The notes: a model not told the origin generated them from the sequence alone. Shown: positions 23,830 to 32,024, counted from the stretch's first letter. The stretch is DNA of 41,785 nucleotides from CAZPBC01 sp964584775 (GCA_964584775.1 CAZPBC010000014.1:1-41785), one strand, 5' to 3'. Numbers and translations are program-made.

Positions 23830-25211
23830 TTTAAGACTCCCGTCCATTGATCGATGTTCACCATCCCCGCCATCTGCAAAAGGATCAAAAAGATCGCCAC
23901 AGGCACGAGGTAGCGGATAAAGAAAAACCACACGGTCCAAAGACAACCAAAGATGGAGCCTGTTTGAAACTCTTCTTTCAACATCTCCTTGTCTAGCCTC
24001 CACCCTGTGAATAGAGCGGTCATGAGTCCCGTTAAGGGAATGATCCAGACTGCCACCAGCTCGTCAACGGTAGCGAAGTAATTTTTTCCATAGATCGCTT
24101 CCCAGTTGGCAAAGAGCAGCCCACTCCAAGAAAGTGCACAAGGAATTCCGAAAAGTAGACAAGCCAGTCCAACAAGGAGGACCGCCTTCTTCCGCGACCA
24201 TCCGAGGAGATCCATGAAGTTCGCAGCCACCACCTCGACCAAAGGCATAGCCGAAGTCAGTGCAGTAAAGACAAAGAGGGTGAAAAAAGCCACAGAGAAG
24301 AATAGGGATCCAGGCAGCCTTGAGAAAAGGAGAGGCAACGCCTTAAAGACCAAACCAGGTCCCGACTCCGGCGGCTGGTCGAAGGTAAAGAGGACGGCAA
24401 AAATCGTCGTTGCAGCAAGAGCTGCCACCAAAATGATGGTCGAGCCGACAATGAGCCCTGTTTTAGGGATGTCATCTTCACGGCGCAAGTAACTTCCGTA
24501 GGTGATCATAATCCCCTGTCCCAAACTCATAGTGAAAAAGGAGAGGCCCAAGGCTTCTAGCATCCCTGAGGGCTTGAAGCGCTCAGTTGAAAAAGAGAAG
24601 AGGAAGTGGATCGCATCGGAGAAGCCCTCTAGAGTCAACGTATAGATACAGAGTCCCACAAGGATGACAAAAAGAGCACTGGTCATGAATTTACTCCAGT
24701 ACTCGATCCCTTGACGGATTCCCGGATAGACCAACCCGATGGTCAGACCAATAAAAGCCCACTGCCAAAAGAGGGTGATGTCGGGAGAAGTTTGGAGTAA
24801 ATTAAAAATTTCAATGATATCATTCGAGCTCTTCCCTACATAGAACTGACTGAGGGACATGAAGATATAGTTGAGGCCCCACCCTGCCAGGACACTGTAG
24901 TAGGTCATGATGAGAAAAGAGGCCATCGCCCCCATCCACCCCGCGGTTTTCCAAGCCACCGACTCGTTTGAGAGGACACCAAAAGTCCCCACAGCCCCCT
25001 TTTGGGCCCGCCGTCCGAGCATCAATTCAGCCATAAAGAGTGGAACGGCGACGAAAAAGGTGCAAAAGACATAGATAAAGACAAAGAGCCCCCCTCCGTT
25101 TTGCCCTGTGACGTAAGGGAATTTCCAGAGGGTTCCTAGTCCAATTGCTGATCCTGCGGCAGCTAAGATAAAACCTAACTGCGATCCCCAATGTTCTCGT
25201 TGTCTTTGCAT
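23826..25211 (-). CDS. sodium-dependent transporter, SNF (neurotransmitter symporter) family
   Basis: This 461-residue membrane protein has about 12 helices. It opens with the family signature 'WGSQLGFILAAAGSAIGLGTLWKFPYVTGQNGGGLFVFIYV' (helix 1, with the unwound substrate/Na+ site), and later has 'LGLSFFTMSLGQGIMITYGSYL' (helix 6) and 'TALTSAMPLVEVV' (helix 8, Na2 site). Bacterial members such as LeuT import amino acids with sodium, and amino-acid scavenging fits an intracellular lifestyle. ATG 25211 is chosen because the family begins right there; the longer frame to 25256 adds an unrelated leader. It is translationally coupled to the downstream pseudokinase. Confidence 0.94.
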   Translation of the reverse strand: MQRQREHWGSQLGFILAAAGSAIGLGTLWKFPYVTGQNGGGLFVFIYVFCTFFVAVPLFMAELMLGRRAQKGAVGTFGVLSNESVAWKTAGWMGAMASFLIMTYYSVLAGWGLNYIFMSLSQFYVGKSSNDIIEIFNLLQTSPDITLFWQWAFIGLTIGLVYPGIRQGIEYWSKFMTSALFVILVGLCIYTLTLEGFSDAIHFLFSFSTERFKPSGMLEALGLSFFTMSLGQGIMITYGSYLRREDDIPKTGLIVGSTIILVAALAATTIFAVLFTFDQPPESGPGLVFKALPLLFSRLPGSLFFSVAFFTLFVFTALTSAMPLVEVVAANFMDLLGWSRKKAVLLVGLACLLFGIPCALSWSGLLFANWEAIYGKNYFATVDELVAVWIIPLTGLMTALFTGWRLDKEMLKEEFQTGSIFGCLWTVWFFFIRYLVPVAIFLILLQMAGMVNIDQWTGVLK

Positions 25212-25285
25212 GCTTTTCACCGTTAAAAGATTTTTTTGAACAAGAGTATAGAGCATCGCAAGATAATCTCAAAAGAGAAAAACAA

Positions 25286-25314
25286 TTGAAAAAGAGAGCC
25301 TTATCTTATATAAT
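25286..25314 (+). promoter_or_regulatory. sigma70-type promoter, near consensus
   Basis: TTGAAA at 25286-25291 is followed by 17 bases and then a perfect TATAAT at 25309-25314. It is the best promoter match in the window and lies 31 bases before the ATG of the next gene, so a transcript starting near 25321 has a leader of about 24 bases with GGAGG in it. Confidence 0.82.
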
Positions 25315-25344
25315 ACGAGCAACGCGAAACTAATGGAGGTTCAT

Positions 25345-25656
25345 ATGTTACAAGTCACAACTTCTAATCCCGTCCAGTTTTCTATTGTACGTGAAGAAGG
25401 AGTCGACGACGAAAGCGCGACTGGCCCTAGAACAGCCAAACTTTTTAAAGCAACGACCGATTGTGTTGTTAAACGTGATGGAAACATCCTTAGCGTCCGT
25501 ATTGATAATGGTAAGACTCGACAATACACCGTCTCTTCTGAAGTGGCTATGTGGGCTCCTCTCATCGCAAAAAAGCTTGGAGAAGGCTTAGAACGACAAA
25601 GAGCTCCTGCTAATACGTGGACATATACACGTAAAGATTGGAGTTCCTTCATATGA
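25345..25656 (+). CDS. small hypothetical protein
   Basis: This is a 103-residue soluble protein I do not recognise. A beta-rich first half ('CVVKRDGNILSVRIDNGKTRQYTVS') is followed by a helix ('EVAMWAPLIAKKLGEGLERQRA') and an aromatic tail ('TWTYTRKDWSSFI'). GGAGG at 25335-25339 is 5 bases before ATG 25345, so this start is better than the ATG at 25333. It directly follows a near-consensus promoter and is probably well expressed. Its stop overlaps the start of a 39-codon membrane peptide gene (ATGA). Confidence 0.72.
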   Translation: MLQVTTSNPVQFSIVREEGVDDESATGPRTAKLFKATTDCVVKRDGNILSVRIDNGKTRQYTVSSEVAMWAPLIAKKLGEGLERQRAPANTWTYTRKDWSSFI

Positions 25657-25772
25657 TGCCTTGCCTGGCGAGTTTGGTTCTTGAAGTCACGGTCGTGGGA
25701 ATCGTCTGTACGGTTTTCCTTGTCCTCTTTGTGGTTGCAGGAGTCCGTCAGGCCCTCAAACGAGGAGAGTAA
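25653..25772 (+). CDS. 39-residue single-pass membrane peptide
   Basis: ATG 25653 overlaps the previous stop as ATGA. The peptide M-M-P-C-L-A-S, then one hydrophobic helix of about 25 residues (VTVVGIVCTVFLVLFVVAGV), ends in a basic tail R-Q-A-L-K-R-G-E. This is the normal shape of a small inner-membrane protein. It is in a different frame from the cysteine-cluster gene that follows, and its stop sits among that gene's first codons. No function can be assigned. Confidence 0.55.
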   Translation: MMPCLASLVLEVTVVGIVCTVFLVLFVVAGVRQALKRGE

Positions 25773-26181
25773 AATCTCTTCTTTACCCTGGTATAGCGAA
25801 GGCTTGCACTTTAAGTGCACCGGCTGCGGAGGCTGCTGTACTGGATCTCCAGGATATACCTGGGTCACCCCCGAAGAAATTGCACAAATGGCCGAACATC
25901 TCGGCATCGATCTCGATACCTTTTCAAAAAAGTATGTGAGAAAAGTCGGCAAACGCTATTCTCTGCTCGAAAAAGGAGAGAACTACGATTGCGTCTTTTT
26001 AAAAGAGAAGGCGTGTCAGATCTACTCCGTCCGCCCCAAACAGTGCCGTACCTATCCTTTTTGGCCTGAGCTGCTCGAATCAAAAGAGCGCTTCGAAGCC
26101 GAGGCAGAGCACTGCGAAGGGATCTCTTCGGAGGGAGACTTGATCTCATTTGAAACGATTGAGAAGTGCAAAAACAGTTAG
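25735..26181 (+). CDS. YkgJ-family cysteine-cluster (zinc/iron-chelating) protein
   Basis: The conserved core begins 'LPWYSEGLHFKCTGCGGCCTGSPGYTWVTPEEI', with C-x2-C-x2-C-C, and continues with 'YDCVFLKEKACQIYSVRPKQCRTYPFWPEL', the second Cys set and the RP..CR..PFW motif. These proteins bind zinc or iron through about eight Cys and are conserved in Chlamydiae, but the function is not established. The start is uncertain. TTG codons at 25720, 25729 and 25735 are available in frame and overlap the membrane peptide. The only good ribosome-binding site, GAGGAG (25762-25767), precedes an ATC at 25774 that would give the natural family N-terminus. Confidence 0.85.
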   Translation: MQESVRPSNEESKISSLPWYSEGLHFKCTGCGGCCTGSPGYTWVTPEEIAQMAEHLGIDLDTFSKKYVRKVGKRYSLLEKGENYDCVFLKEKACQIYSVRPKQCRTYPFWPELLESKERFEAEAEHCEGISSEGDLISFETIEKCKNS

Positions 26182-26209
26182 CCTGGATATTTCATGAGGA
26201 CTTGTGAAA

Positions 26210-27145
26210 ATGGGACAAAATGCTCGGCAAATTCGACAAAACTCTCTCGAAGGGAAGGGTCTTGCACCCTTTCCGAGAAGGAGTTCTGTTGAAGGGGGCG
26301 AAGAAGCATTTTGCGACAGTTTTACGAGTACCCATGAAATGCCCAGGCTAGCAAAACAGACTATCCTCGTGGGCTCCGGTAAAGGCGGCGTAGGGAAATC
26401 GACCGTTTCCTTGAACTTGGCCGTTGCCCTCTCTCTTTTGGGTCTCGAAGTGGGCCTCCTCGATGCCGACCTCTACGGACCCTCTCTTCCCTTGATGGCA
26501 GGCCTTCGCGAGATGAGCCCTCCTGTCACCCTCGGCAAAGAGGGAGAGGAGATCCTCCTTCCTTTTAGTAAATTCGGCGTCAAGCTGCTTTCGATCGGCT
26601 TTTTTCTGGAAGAGGCGCGCTCCGTCCTCTGGAGAGGACCGATGTTGCATGGCATGTTGCAGAAAATGACCCACGGCGTAGAATGGGGTCAGCTTGACGT
26701 GGCTCTAGTCGACCTCCCGCCTGGAACAGGGGACGTTCCCCTCTCCCTCAGCAAGCTGATCCAAATTGACGGTGCTGTGGTTGTCACCACACCTCAGTCC
26801 GCTGCCCTGGTCGATGTGATCAAGGCGATCCACTCATTTGATCAGCTAGAAATTCCTCTTTTGGGGATTGTAGAGAATATGGCAGGTTTTCGTGCCCCTG
26901 AGACAGGTCAAGTCTACTCTCTTTTTGGTAAAGAGGGAGGAAAAAAACTAGCTGGACAACTACAGCTTCCCCTTTTGGGAAGCGTTCCTATCCTAGAAGA
27001 GATCTGTGAAGGCGGCGAAGAGGGTCTTCCCGCGGCATTCCACTCCCGTAACCGGGAAGCCGAACAACTCTTTCGATCGATGGGAGAAACCCTCAGGGAG
27101 ATCATTCATGGGAAAAGCCCTATCTGCACTACCAAAAGAGATTGA
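26210..27145 (+). CDS. Mrp/NBP35-type P-loop ATPase lacking the CxxC motif
   Basis: This is a 311-residue protein. Residues 1-48 are unrecognised and the usual N-terminal DUF59/MIP18 domain is absent. The deviant Walker A G-S-G-K-G-G-V-G-K-S is at 56-65, then 'LLDADLYGPSLPLM', and 'VALVDLPPGTGDVPLS' (about 165-180), all typical of Mrp iron-sulfur carriers. Where these carry a C-x2-C cluster-binding pair after 'ENM..F', this protein has 'ENMAGFRAPETGQVYSLFG', with Ala and Thr instead of the two Cys. ATG 26210 is 9 bases after GAGGA; GTG 26204 is too close. Its end overlaps the mutase gene by 38 bases. Confidence 0.85.
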   Translation: MGQNARQIRQNSLEGKGLAPFPRRSSVEGGEEAFCDSFTSTHEMPRLAKQTILVGSGKGGVGKSTVSLNLAVALSLLGLEVGLLDADLYGPSLPLMAGLREMSPPVTLGKEGEEILLPFSKFGVKLLSIGFFLEEARSVLWRGPMLHGMLQKMTHGVEWGQLDVALVDLPPGTGDVPLSLSKLIQIDGAVVVTTPQSAALVDVIKAIHSFDQLEIPLLGIVENMAGFRAPETGQVYSLFGKEGGKKLAGQLQLPLLGSVPILEEICEGGEEGLPAAFHSRNREAEQLFRSMGETLREIIHGKSPICTTKRD

Positions 27146-28853
27146 AGTCACAGTCAACCAATGGCTAAGCGGCGCCTTCGACGAAGAGACAAAGAGCGCC
27201 ATCCGTGAAATCAAAGAAACCTCTCCCGAAAAGGTTGTCGATGCCTTTTATAAACGCCTTGAATTTGGAACCGGTGGGATGCGCGGTCTCATGGGCCCTG
27301 GCACCAACCGGATGAACAAATACACCGTCCGCGCAGCAGCCCTTGGTCTCGCCCGCTATATTAAAAAGAATAGGATTGCCCATCCCTCCGTCGTCATCTC
27401 CTACGACTCCCGCCTCCACTCAAAAGAGTTTGCTTCGGAAGCCGCACGTGTCCTGGCTCAAGAAGGCATCACCGTCCACCTTTTTGAAGAGCTGCGTCCC
27501 GTACCCATCGTCTCCTTTGCCGTCCGCCATAAAAAAGCCACCGCCGGAATCATGATCACCGCCTCGCACAACCCTCCCGAGTACAACGGCTTTAAAGTCT
27601 ATTGGAGCGACGGCTCACAGGTGCTCCCCCCCCACGATAAAGGCATCGTCAGTGAGGTGACGCAAATCGAAAACTTGGACGAAATTGCCCTCGCTCCAGC
27701 TGACTCCCCCCTGATTGAATCCCTCGGCAGCGAAATAGACGAAGCCTATCTTGATGCGATCAGCCCCCTTCAGTCGACTCCTGAGGTCAACCTACAAAAA
27801 GGAGAAGAGCTCAAGATCGTCTACACTCCCCTCCATGGTGCAGGGGTGACGATGGTTCCCAAAGCGCTTGCCATGTGGGGCTTCATCAACCAGTCGATCG
27901 TCCAAGAGCAGAGCGTACCCGATGGGACCTTTCCCACCGTCGTTGCCCCCAACCCTGAAATAGCCTCTACGCTCAAGCTCGGCATTCAGCAGCTTCTTGA
28001 GCAGAACGCCGACCTCCTTCTCGCCACCGATGCCGACAGCGACCGTGTTGGCTGCGTGGTCAACCACGCGGGAACCATCCATATCCTCACCGGAAACGAG
28101 ATCGCTGCCATCTGTGTTGAACACCTTCTCGAACATGCAAAAGTGAATGACAAAATGTGTGTGGTGAAATCGATGGTGACGACAGAACTCCTCCGCGCCA
28201 TCACCACCTATTGGAAAGTCGACTGTCTCGATGTGCTCACTGGTTTCAAATATATTGGCCAAAAGATGACCAACTGGGAGAAAAGCGGCGAAAAAGAGTT
28301 TCTATTTGGATGTGAAGAGTCTTTCGGATATCTCCTTGGCACGTATGCACGCGACAAAGACGCTGTCATTGCCTGTGCGCTCCTTGCTGAAGTCGCACTG
28401 AATGCCAAATTGAAAAACGAAACATTGGTCGACTGTCTTCACCACCTCTACAAAAAATACGGTGTCTACCGCTCTCACCTCAAGTCGGTCAATTTTGAAG
28501 AGAGCAAAGCGGGACGTGAAGCGATGGAAAAAGCCATGAAACGGTTAAGAGACGCTCCTCCTGCAGAAATTCTCGGATCAAAAATTGTCCGGACCGACGA
28601 CTTTCTCACTGGGCAACAAAAGAACTTAGAGAGCGGAGAGGTTGCCCCCCTCGACTTCCCCAAATCGAACGTCTTGATCTTCCATCTTGAAGGAGGAATC
28701 AAACTCACCATCCGCCCCTCTGGGACAGAACCCAAGATCAAGCTCTATGTCGAAGTCCGTGACGAGAAAGACTCCCCGGTCGACCTCGGCATCGAGCACT
28801 GCGACGTGCTTGCGAAAGACTTCCTCGACACCGTCACGAGTCTTCTACAGTAA
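27108..28853 (+). CDS. phosphoglucomutase/phosphomannomutase
   Basis: This 581-residue alpha-D-phosphohexomutase interconverts hexose 1- and 6-phosphates. The active-site loop T-A-S-H-N-P carries phosphoserine Ser153. Metal ligands are Asp308, 310 and 312 (DADSDRVG). The sugar loop is G-C-E-E-S-F-G-Y (401-408) and the phosphate loop is 'RPSGTEPKIKLY' near 540. Length and layout match the PgcA-type group, which is active on glucose phosphates and feeds glycogen or cell-surface sugar synthesis. Start ATG 27108 has AGGGAG 7 bases upstream and lies inside the Mrp gene, so translation is coupled. Its last 9 bases overlap the convergent LRR gene. Confidence 0.95.
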   Translation: MGKALSALPKEIEVTVNQWLSGAFDEETKSAIREIKETSPEKVVDAFYKRLEFGTGGMRGLMGPGTNRMNKYTVRAAALGLARYIKKNRIAHPSVVISYDSRLHSKEFASEAARVLAQEGITVHLFEELRPVPIVSFAVRHKKATAGIMITASHNPPEYNGFKVYWSDGSQVLPPHDKGIVSEVTQIENLDEIALAPADSPLIESLGSEIDEAYLDAISPLQSTPEVNLQKGEELKIVYTPLHGAGVTMVPKALAMWGFINQSIVQEQSVPDGTFPTVVAPNPEIASTLKLGIQQLLEQNADLLLATDADSDRVGCVVNHAGTIHILTGNEIAAICVEHLLEHAKVNDKMCVVKSMVTTELLRAITTYWKVDCLDVLTGFKYIGQKMTNWEKSGEKEFLFGCEESFGYLLGTYARDKDAVIACALLAEVALNAKLKNETLVDCLHHLYKKYGVYRSHLKSVNFEESKAGREAMEKAMKRLRDAPPAEILGSKIVRTDDFLTGQQKNLESGEVAPLDFPKSNVLIFHLEGGIKLTIRPSGTEPKIKLYVEVRDEKDSPVDLGIEHCDVLAKDFLDTVTSLLQ

Positions 28854-30302
28854 GACCTGGAGCCCTCTATGGGGCCAGAAAGAAACGGACTGAATCCAGT
28901 TATACCTCAAATCCAGGTTGCGTAGCGAGTTTGGAACACGAGAGGGAAAACGAGTGAGTCGATTCCACGTCAAATCCAGTTCTTCCATTAGAGGGGGAAT
29001 CCTCCCTTTAATGACGCTGATACGGTTCCCTGCCAAGTTTAAGTGAGTCACTTCCGTGAAATACTGAGTCCTCCAGCGTGTCAGCTGATTTCCAAGGAGA
29101 TTCACATGCGAGAGTGCATGAGGTAAAAAATCACCTACAACGCGAATACGATTGTAACTCAAACTGAGCCGTCTTAACCCCATGGGTAAGTTTTCTGGCA
29201 CTTTCTGCAAAGCACATTGATCTAGAAGCAGCTCTTCTAGTGACGGAGGAAATCGACCTGAGATCTGACTTAAAGGATTTGCTTGGAGGTCTAATTTTTT
29301 TAATGAACGAGGAAGATCTCCCGCCCTGACACTTCTCACTCTACAACCGGGTAAACTGAGTTCAGTCAATGTAGAGGGAAGGCGGCATGGGAGCCTCTCG
29401 ATATGACATGATGTGATGGAAATTAAATTCACTGGAACCATGGAGAGCTCTAGTGCCTGAGTCACTTCTTTAGGAATCGATCTTACCGGGCTGTAGCGTA
29501 AGATCACCGTACGACTCCCCAAAGTTTCAAAGAGCCCTCGAACACACTCCATCTGAGAAGCAAATGGCTGGTTTCTATTAAAAGAAACAAACCGCTCTCC
29601 AAAAAGAGTTCTACCAACTTGGTGGTGAAATTCTACAACATCCCCAAAAAGTGCAAACAAAGAAGACTCTCCAATCGAAAATTTGTATTTTCGCTGAAGC
29701 TCCACACACCTTGCGAAAGTCACGGGCGAGTGGGCTCTGACTCTATCTCGATTCACTGTTGAGACTTCATTGATACAAACAACGTCAAGCAGATCTCGGT
29801 TTCCCACTTGACGAGCGAACCACATCAGCAATTCCCAGCGCTGCGGTGCAAAGAGAGAAGAAGAATACTTATCCATTCGTAGAAATCTAGAGAGGAGCTT
29901 CAAGTCATGTCTCTTGATTTCTCCCTCAAAGTTCAGATGGAACTCTACTGTTTTGCCCCCTTTCTTTCTCTTTTGAAAAGCAGTCGACCGGTGCAACACA
30001 CTTTGACGACAAAAGAAGGTATACGTTGAAGAGGATGACTGAAAAGTGATCATACAAAGGGGATCTTTAACCCCCGAGGCACTTTCTATCCGTTGAATGA
30101 ATTCAAAAGCACTTGGATGAGTTTCTAAATACATTTCAAACGCGCGAACCACTCGAGGTGATTGTTGAAGGGCTCCTTCCCCTACGAAGAAGAGCTGTCG
30201 AACGAGATCAGCTAAAAAAGATTTTCTCAAGTCCTTCGATCCACCTTTCATATGAATCAGATGAATTGAGCTCACTAAGCAACTTGGTTTTATAGAATTC
30301 AT
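28845..30302 (-). CDS. BTB-like/leucine-rich-repeat protein (second of tandem pair)
   Basis: This is a 485-residue protein with no signal peptide or membrane helix. Residues 1-75 are helical. At 81-176 'CMITFQSSSSTYTFFCRQSVLHRSTAF ... WELLMWFARQVGNRDLLDVVCI' has the strand-helix order and the closing 'A.....L...C' helices of a BTB/POZ domain. A shared linker follows (190-285). About nine leucine-rich repeats span 293-485 with the pattern LP.sL..L.L..N.L, the YopM/IpaH style ('LPRSLKKLDLQANPLSQI', 'LPMGLRRLSLSYNRIRVV'). The BTB call is by eye. ATG 30302 has AGGTG upstream and is 11 bases after the paralog's stop, so the two form an operon. Host ubiquitin-ligase mimicry is inferred. Confidence 0.75.
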   Translation of the reverse strand: MNSIKPSCLVSSIHLIHMKGGSKDLRKSFLADLVRQLFFVGEGALQQSPRVVRAFEMYLETHPSAFEFIQRIESASGVKDPLCMITFQSSSSTYTFFCRQSVLHRSTAFQKRKKGGKTVEFHLNFEGEIKRHDLKLLSRFLRMDKYSSSLFAPQRWELLMWFARQVGNRDLLDVVCINEVSTVNRDRVRAHSPVTFARCVELQRKYKFSIGESSLFALFGDVVEFHHQVGRTLFGERFVSFNRNQPFASQMECVRGLFETLGSRTVILRYSPVRSIPKEVTQALELSMVPVNLISITSCHIERLPCRLPSTLTELSLPGCRVRSVRAGDLPRSLKKLDLQANPLSQISGRFPPSLEELLLDQCALQKVPENLPMGLRRLSLSYNRIRVVGDFLPHALSHVNLLGNQLTRWRTQYFTEVTHLNLAGNRISVIKGRIPPLMEELDLTWNRLTRFPSRVPNSLRNLDLRYNWIQSVSFWPHRGLQVLL

Positions 30303-30313
30303 AAAAACACCTA

Positions 30314-31987
30314 TTACGCGCTCTGAATTATTAAATTTTTTGACCCTTCTTGCAATTCATGAAAAGGATTTCCCTGCAGATCAAGGAATCGCAATCTAGA
30401 AAATTTTAACGTCCATTCGGTCATCTGATTCGATGCAAGCGACAAACTCTCTAATGCAGGTGAGAGAGGGCCTTCTACTCGTTCGACTTTGTTGTCTGAA
30501 AGATCGAGTCGCAGCACTCCTGGGAAATCGGAGGCGCTCATCACTTGAAGCAGGTTACCTGCCAAGTTGACCGAGTTCAGTGAGCGTGGGAGAGGAGATC
30601 TAATTCGACGGATAAAATTCATGGACATGTCGAGCCGGGTCAACGTTCCGGGTAAGCGAGGCACCTCTTCAAAGCAACAACCTGAGACTCGAAGGTCTCT
30701 TAAAAAGGGAGGCAGTTGTGGAAGTGAGCGCAGTGGATTCTGAGAAAGATCCAAAATCTTTAATAAGGGCGGAAGTGTAGCTGGCACTCTCTTCAATTTA
30801 GCTTTTTTTACCACCAATTCAACAAGAAAAACAGGAAGTGAGTCAGGGAGCTTTTCCAGTCGACAGTTTTCGAACCGCATCACCGTTAGAAAAGGAGGCC
30901 ACCTCTGCAGGTCTTCCCTAAACGCGACAACCCCACTCCTTTGGAGAGGTGAGAGTTTTTCTCCACCAACCTTTTCAAGAAGCACCATCACTTCTAGTGT
31001 GCGCCTCTGAAAGTCTGGAGGAACAGTTCCCTTCGCATGTGAAACCAGCACCTCCTCTACAGGAGATCCGGGTCTTCGCATCTGCACGAGGGGCTCAATC
31101 TTTCGCATATAGCTGCGGCCCATCGCCAAGACGGCCTCTTCAGGAATTCTGGGGAAAGAGCGGTTGGAGAGAGTCAAGGATTGACCCTCCATCGTCTTAA
31201 ATAGAGCCAGCGCTTGGCGCAGTTGCAATTCGAAAGGTCGTTCAGGACGGATCCTGGAATAGCGCTTTCTAAAAAGTTCTGGGCAAACGCTGTTGTAAAA
31301 GTCGACGTCGGTGCGATAGATATCGAAGAGTTGCCTCTCAGAAAATCTAAACCCATATTTTTCCTGCAGCTCCTGACAACGCATATAGCTCACAGGGCAA
31401 GCACTTGCAAAGAGGGGATCGCGATTGTTTTCCCGTGCCATAAAGAGCTCCAAGAGGTCTTTTAAATCTCGGCTACGTAACCGATCTGCAAGGCAACTGA
31501 TCGCATACCAGTTCTGTCTTTTAAACCACTCACGACGAAAATCCTGAATGATGAGCAGCTGGGAGCAAACCGCAAGCTCACGACGGTCGAGTTCGCTTTC
31601 TAGATTGATGCGGTGTGTGCCCGTCTCATTCTGGTCGATTTCCATACTAGCGACGAGATACGGTGAGTCGAGGAATTGACTCCTTCTAGAAAAGAGATAA
31701 AAGTCTCTCCCACCGGATAAAAGTATCACACGCTGACAGGGGTCCCCCACATTCAACACTCGCTCAAAGAGATGAAGGTACTTAAAACAGCGAGGGTGCG
31801 TTTGTAGATTCTCCAAGCGCAGATAAGAGAGTACACGTACTGCAAAGGGGTTATCAGGGCGATTCCCTAAGAGCAAGAGAGCCTGAGCGACAGCTTCAAC
31901 AGCCACCTCATTCCGCGTGATCTCAGCTCCATGCTTTTCAAAATACCGAATCGCTTTCGATAAATTTACAATTGTTATTGAGTTCAT
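30314..31987 (-). CDS. BTB-like/leucine-rich-repeat protein (first of tandem pair)
   Basis: This 557-residue protein is a paralog of the next gene over its whole length. The N-terminal helical region spans 1-80. The BTB/POZ-like region at 86-185 includes 'VILLSGGRDFYLFSRRSQFLDSPYLVASM', then 'HRINLESELDRRELAVCSQLLII' and 'WYAISCLADRLRSRDLKDLLELF', a better match to the BTB pattern than its neighbour. A linker at 190-290 aligns with the paralog ('PVSYMRCQELQEKYGFRFSERQLF'). LRRs cover about 366-548 (LPPLLKILDLSQNPLRSLPQ; LPRSLNSVNLAGNLLQVM). There is no export signal. The start at 31987 lies very close to a good promoter. Confidence 0.78.
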   Translation of the reverse strand: MNSITIVNLSKAIRYFEKHGAEITRNEVAVEAVAQALLLLGNRPDNPFAVRVLSYLRLENLQTHPRCFKYLHLFERVLNVGDPCQRVILLSGGRDFYLFSRRSQFLDSPYLVASMEIDQNETGTHRINLESELDRRELAVCSQLLIIQDFRREWFKRQNWYAISCLADRLRSRDLKDLLELFMARENNRDPLFASACPVSYMRCQELQEKYGFRFSERQLFDIYRTDVDFYNSVCPELFRKRYSRIRPERPFELQLRQALALFKTMEGQSLTLSNRSFPRIPEEAVLAMGRSYMRKIEPLVQMRRPGSPVEEVLVSHAKGTVPPDFQRRTLEVMVLLEKVGGEKLSPLQRSGVVAFREDLQRWPPFLTVMRFENCRLEKLPDSLPVFLVELVVKKAKLKRVPATLPPLLKILDLSQNPLRSLPQLPPFLRDLRVSGCCFEEVPRLPGTLTRLDMSMNFIRRIRSPLPRSLNSVNLAGNLLQVMSASDFPGVLRLDLSDNKVERVEGPLSPALESLSLASNQMTEWTLKFSRLRFLDLQGNPFHELQEGSKNLIIQSA

Positions 31988-31996
31988 AAGCGGTTA

Positions 31997-32024
31997 ATTA
32001 TACATATAAACACTTAACAATCAA
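31997..32024 (-). promoter_or_regulatory. sigma70-type promoter of the BTB-LRR operon
   Basis: On the minus strand TTGATT (32019-32024) and a perfect TATAAT (31997-32002) are separated by 16 bases. Initiation 6 or 7 bases beyond the -10 box would fall near 31990, only about 3 bases before the ATG at 31987, which implies a nearly leaderless mRNA. The region is AT-rich, so chance matches are possible. Confidence 0.55.

Noticed and set aside
23829..24003. N-terminal extension of the pseudokinase by 58 residues.
   Set aside because: It lies wholly inside the transporter gene; the ATGA overlap at 23826-23829 is the natural start.
27792..28262. A 156-codon minus-strand frame opposite the phosphohexomutase.
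   Set aside because: It overlaps the metal-binding core of the mutase and has no independent support.
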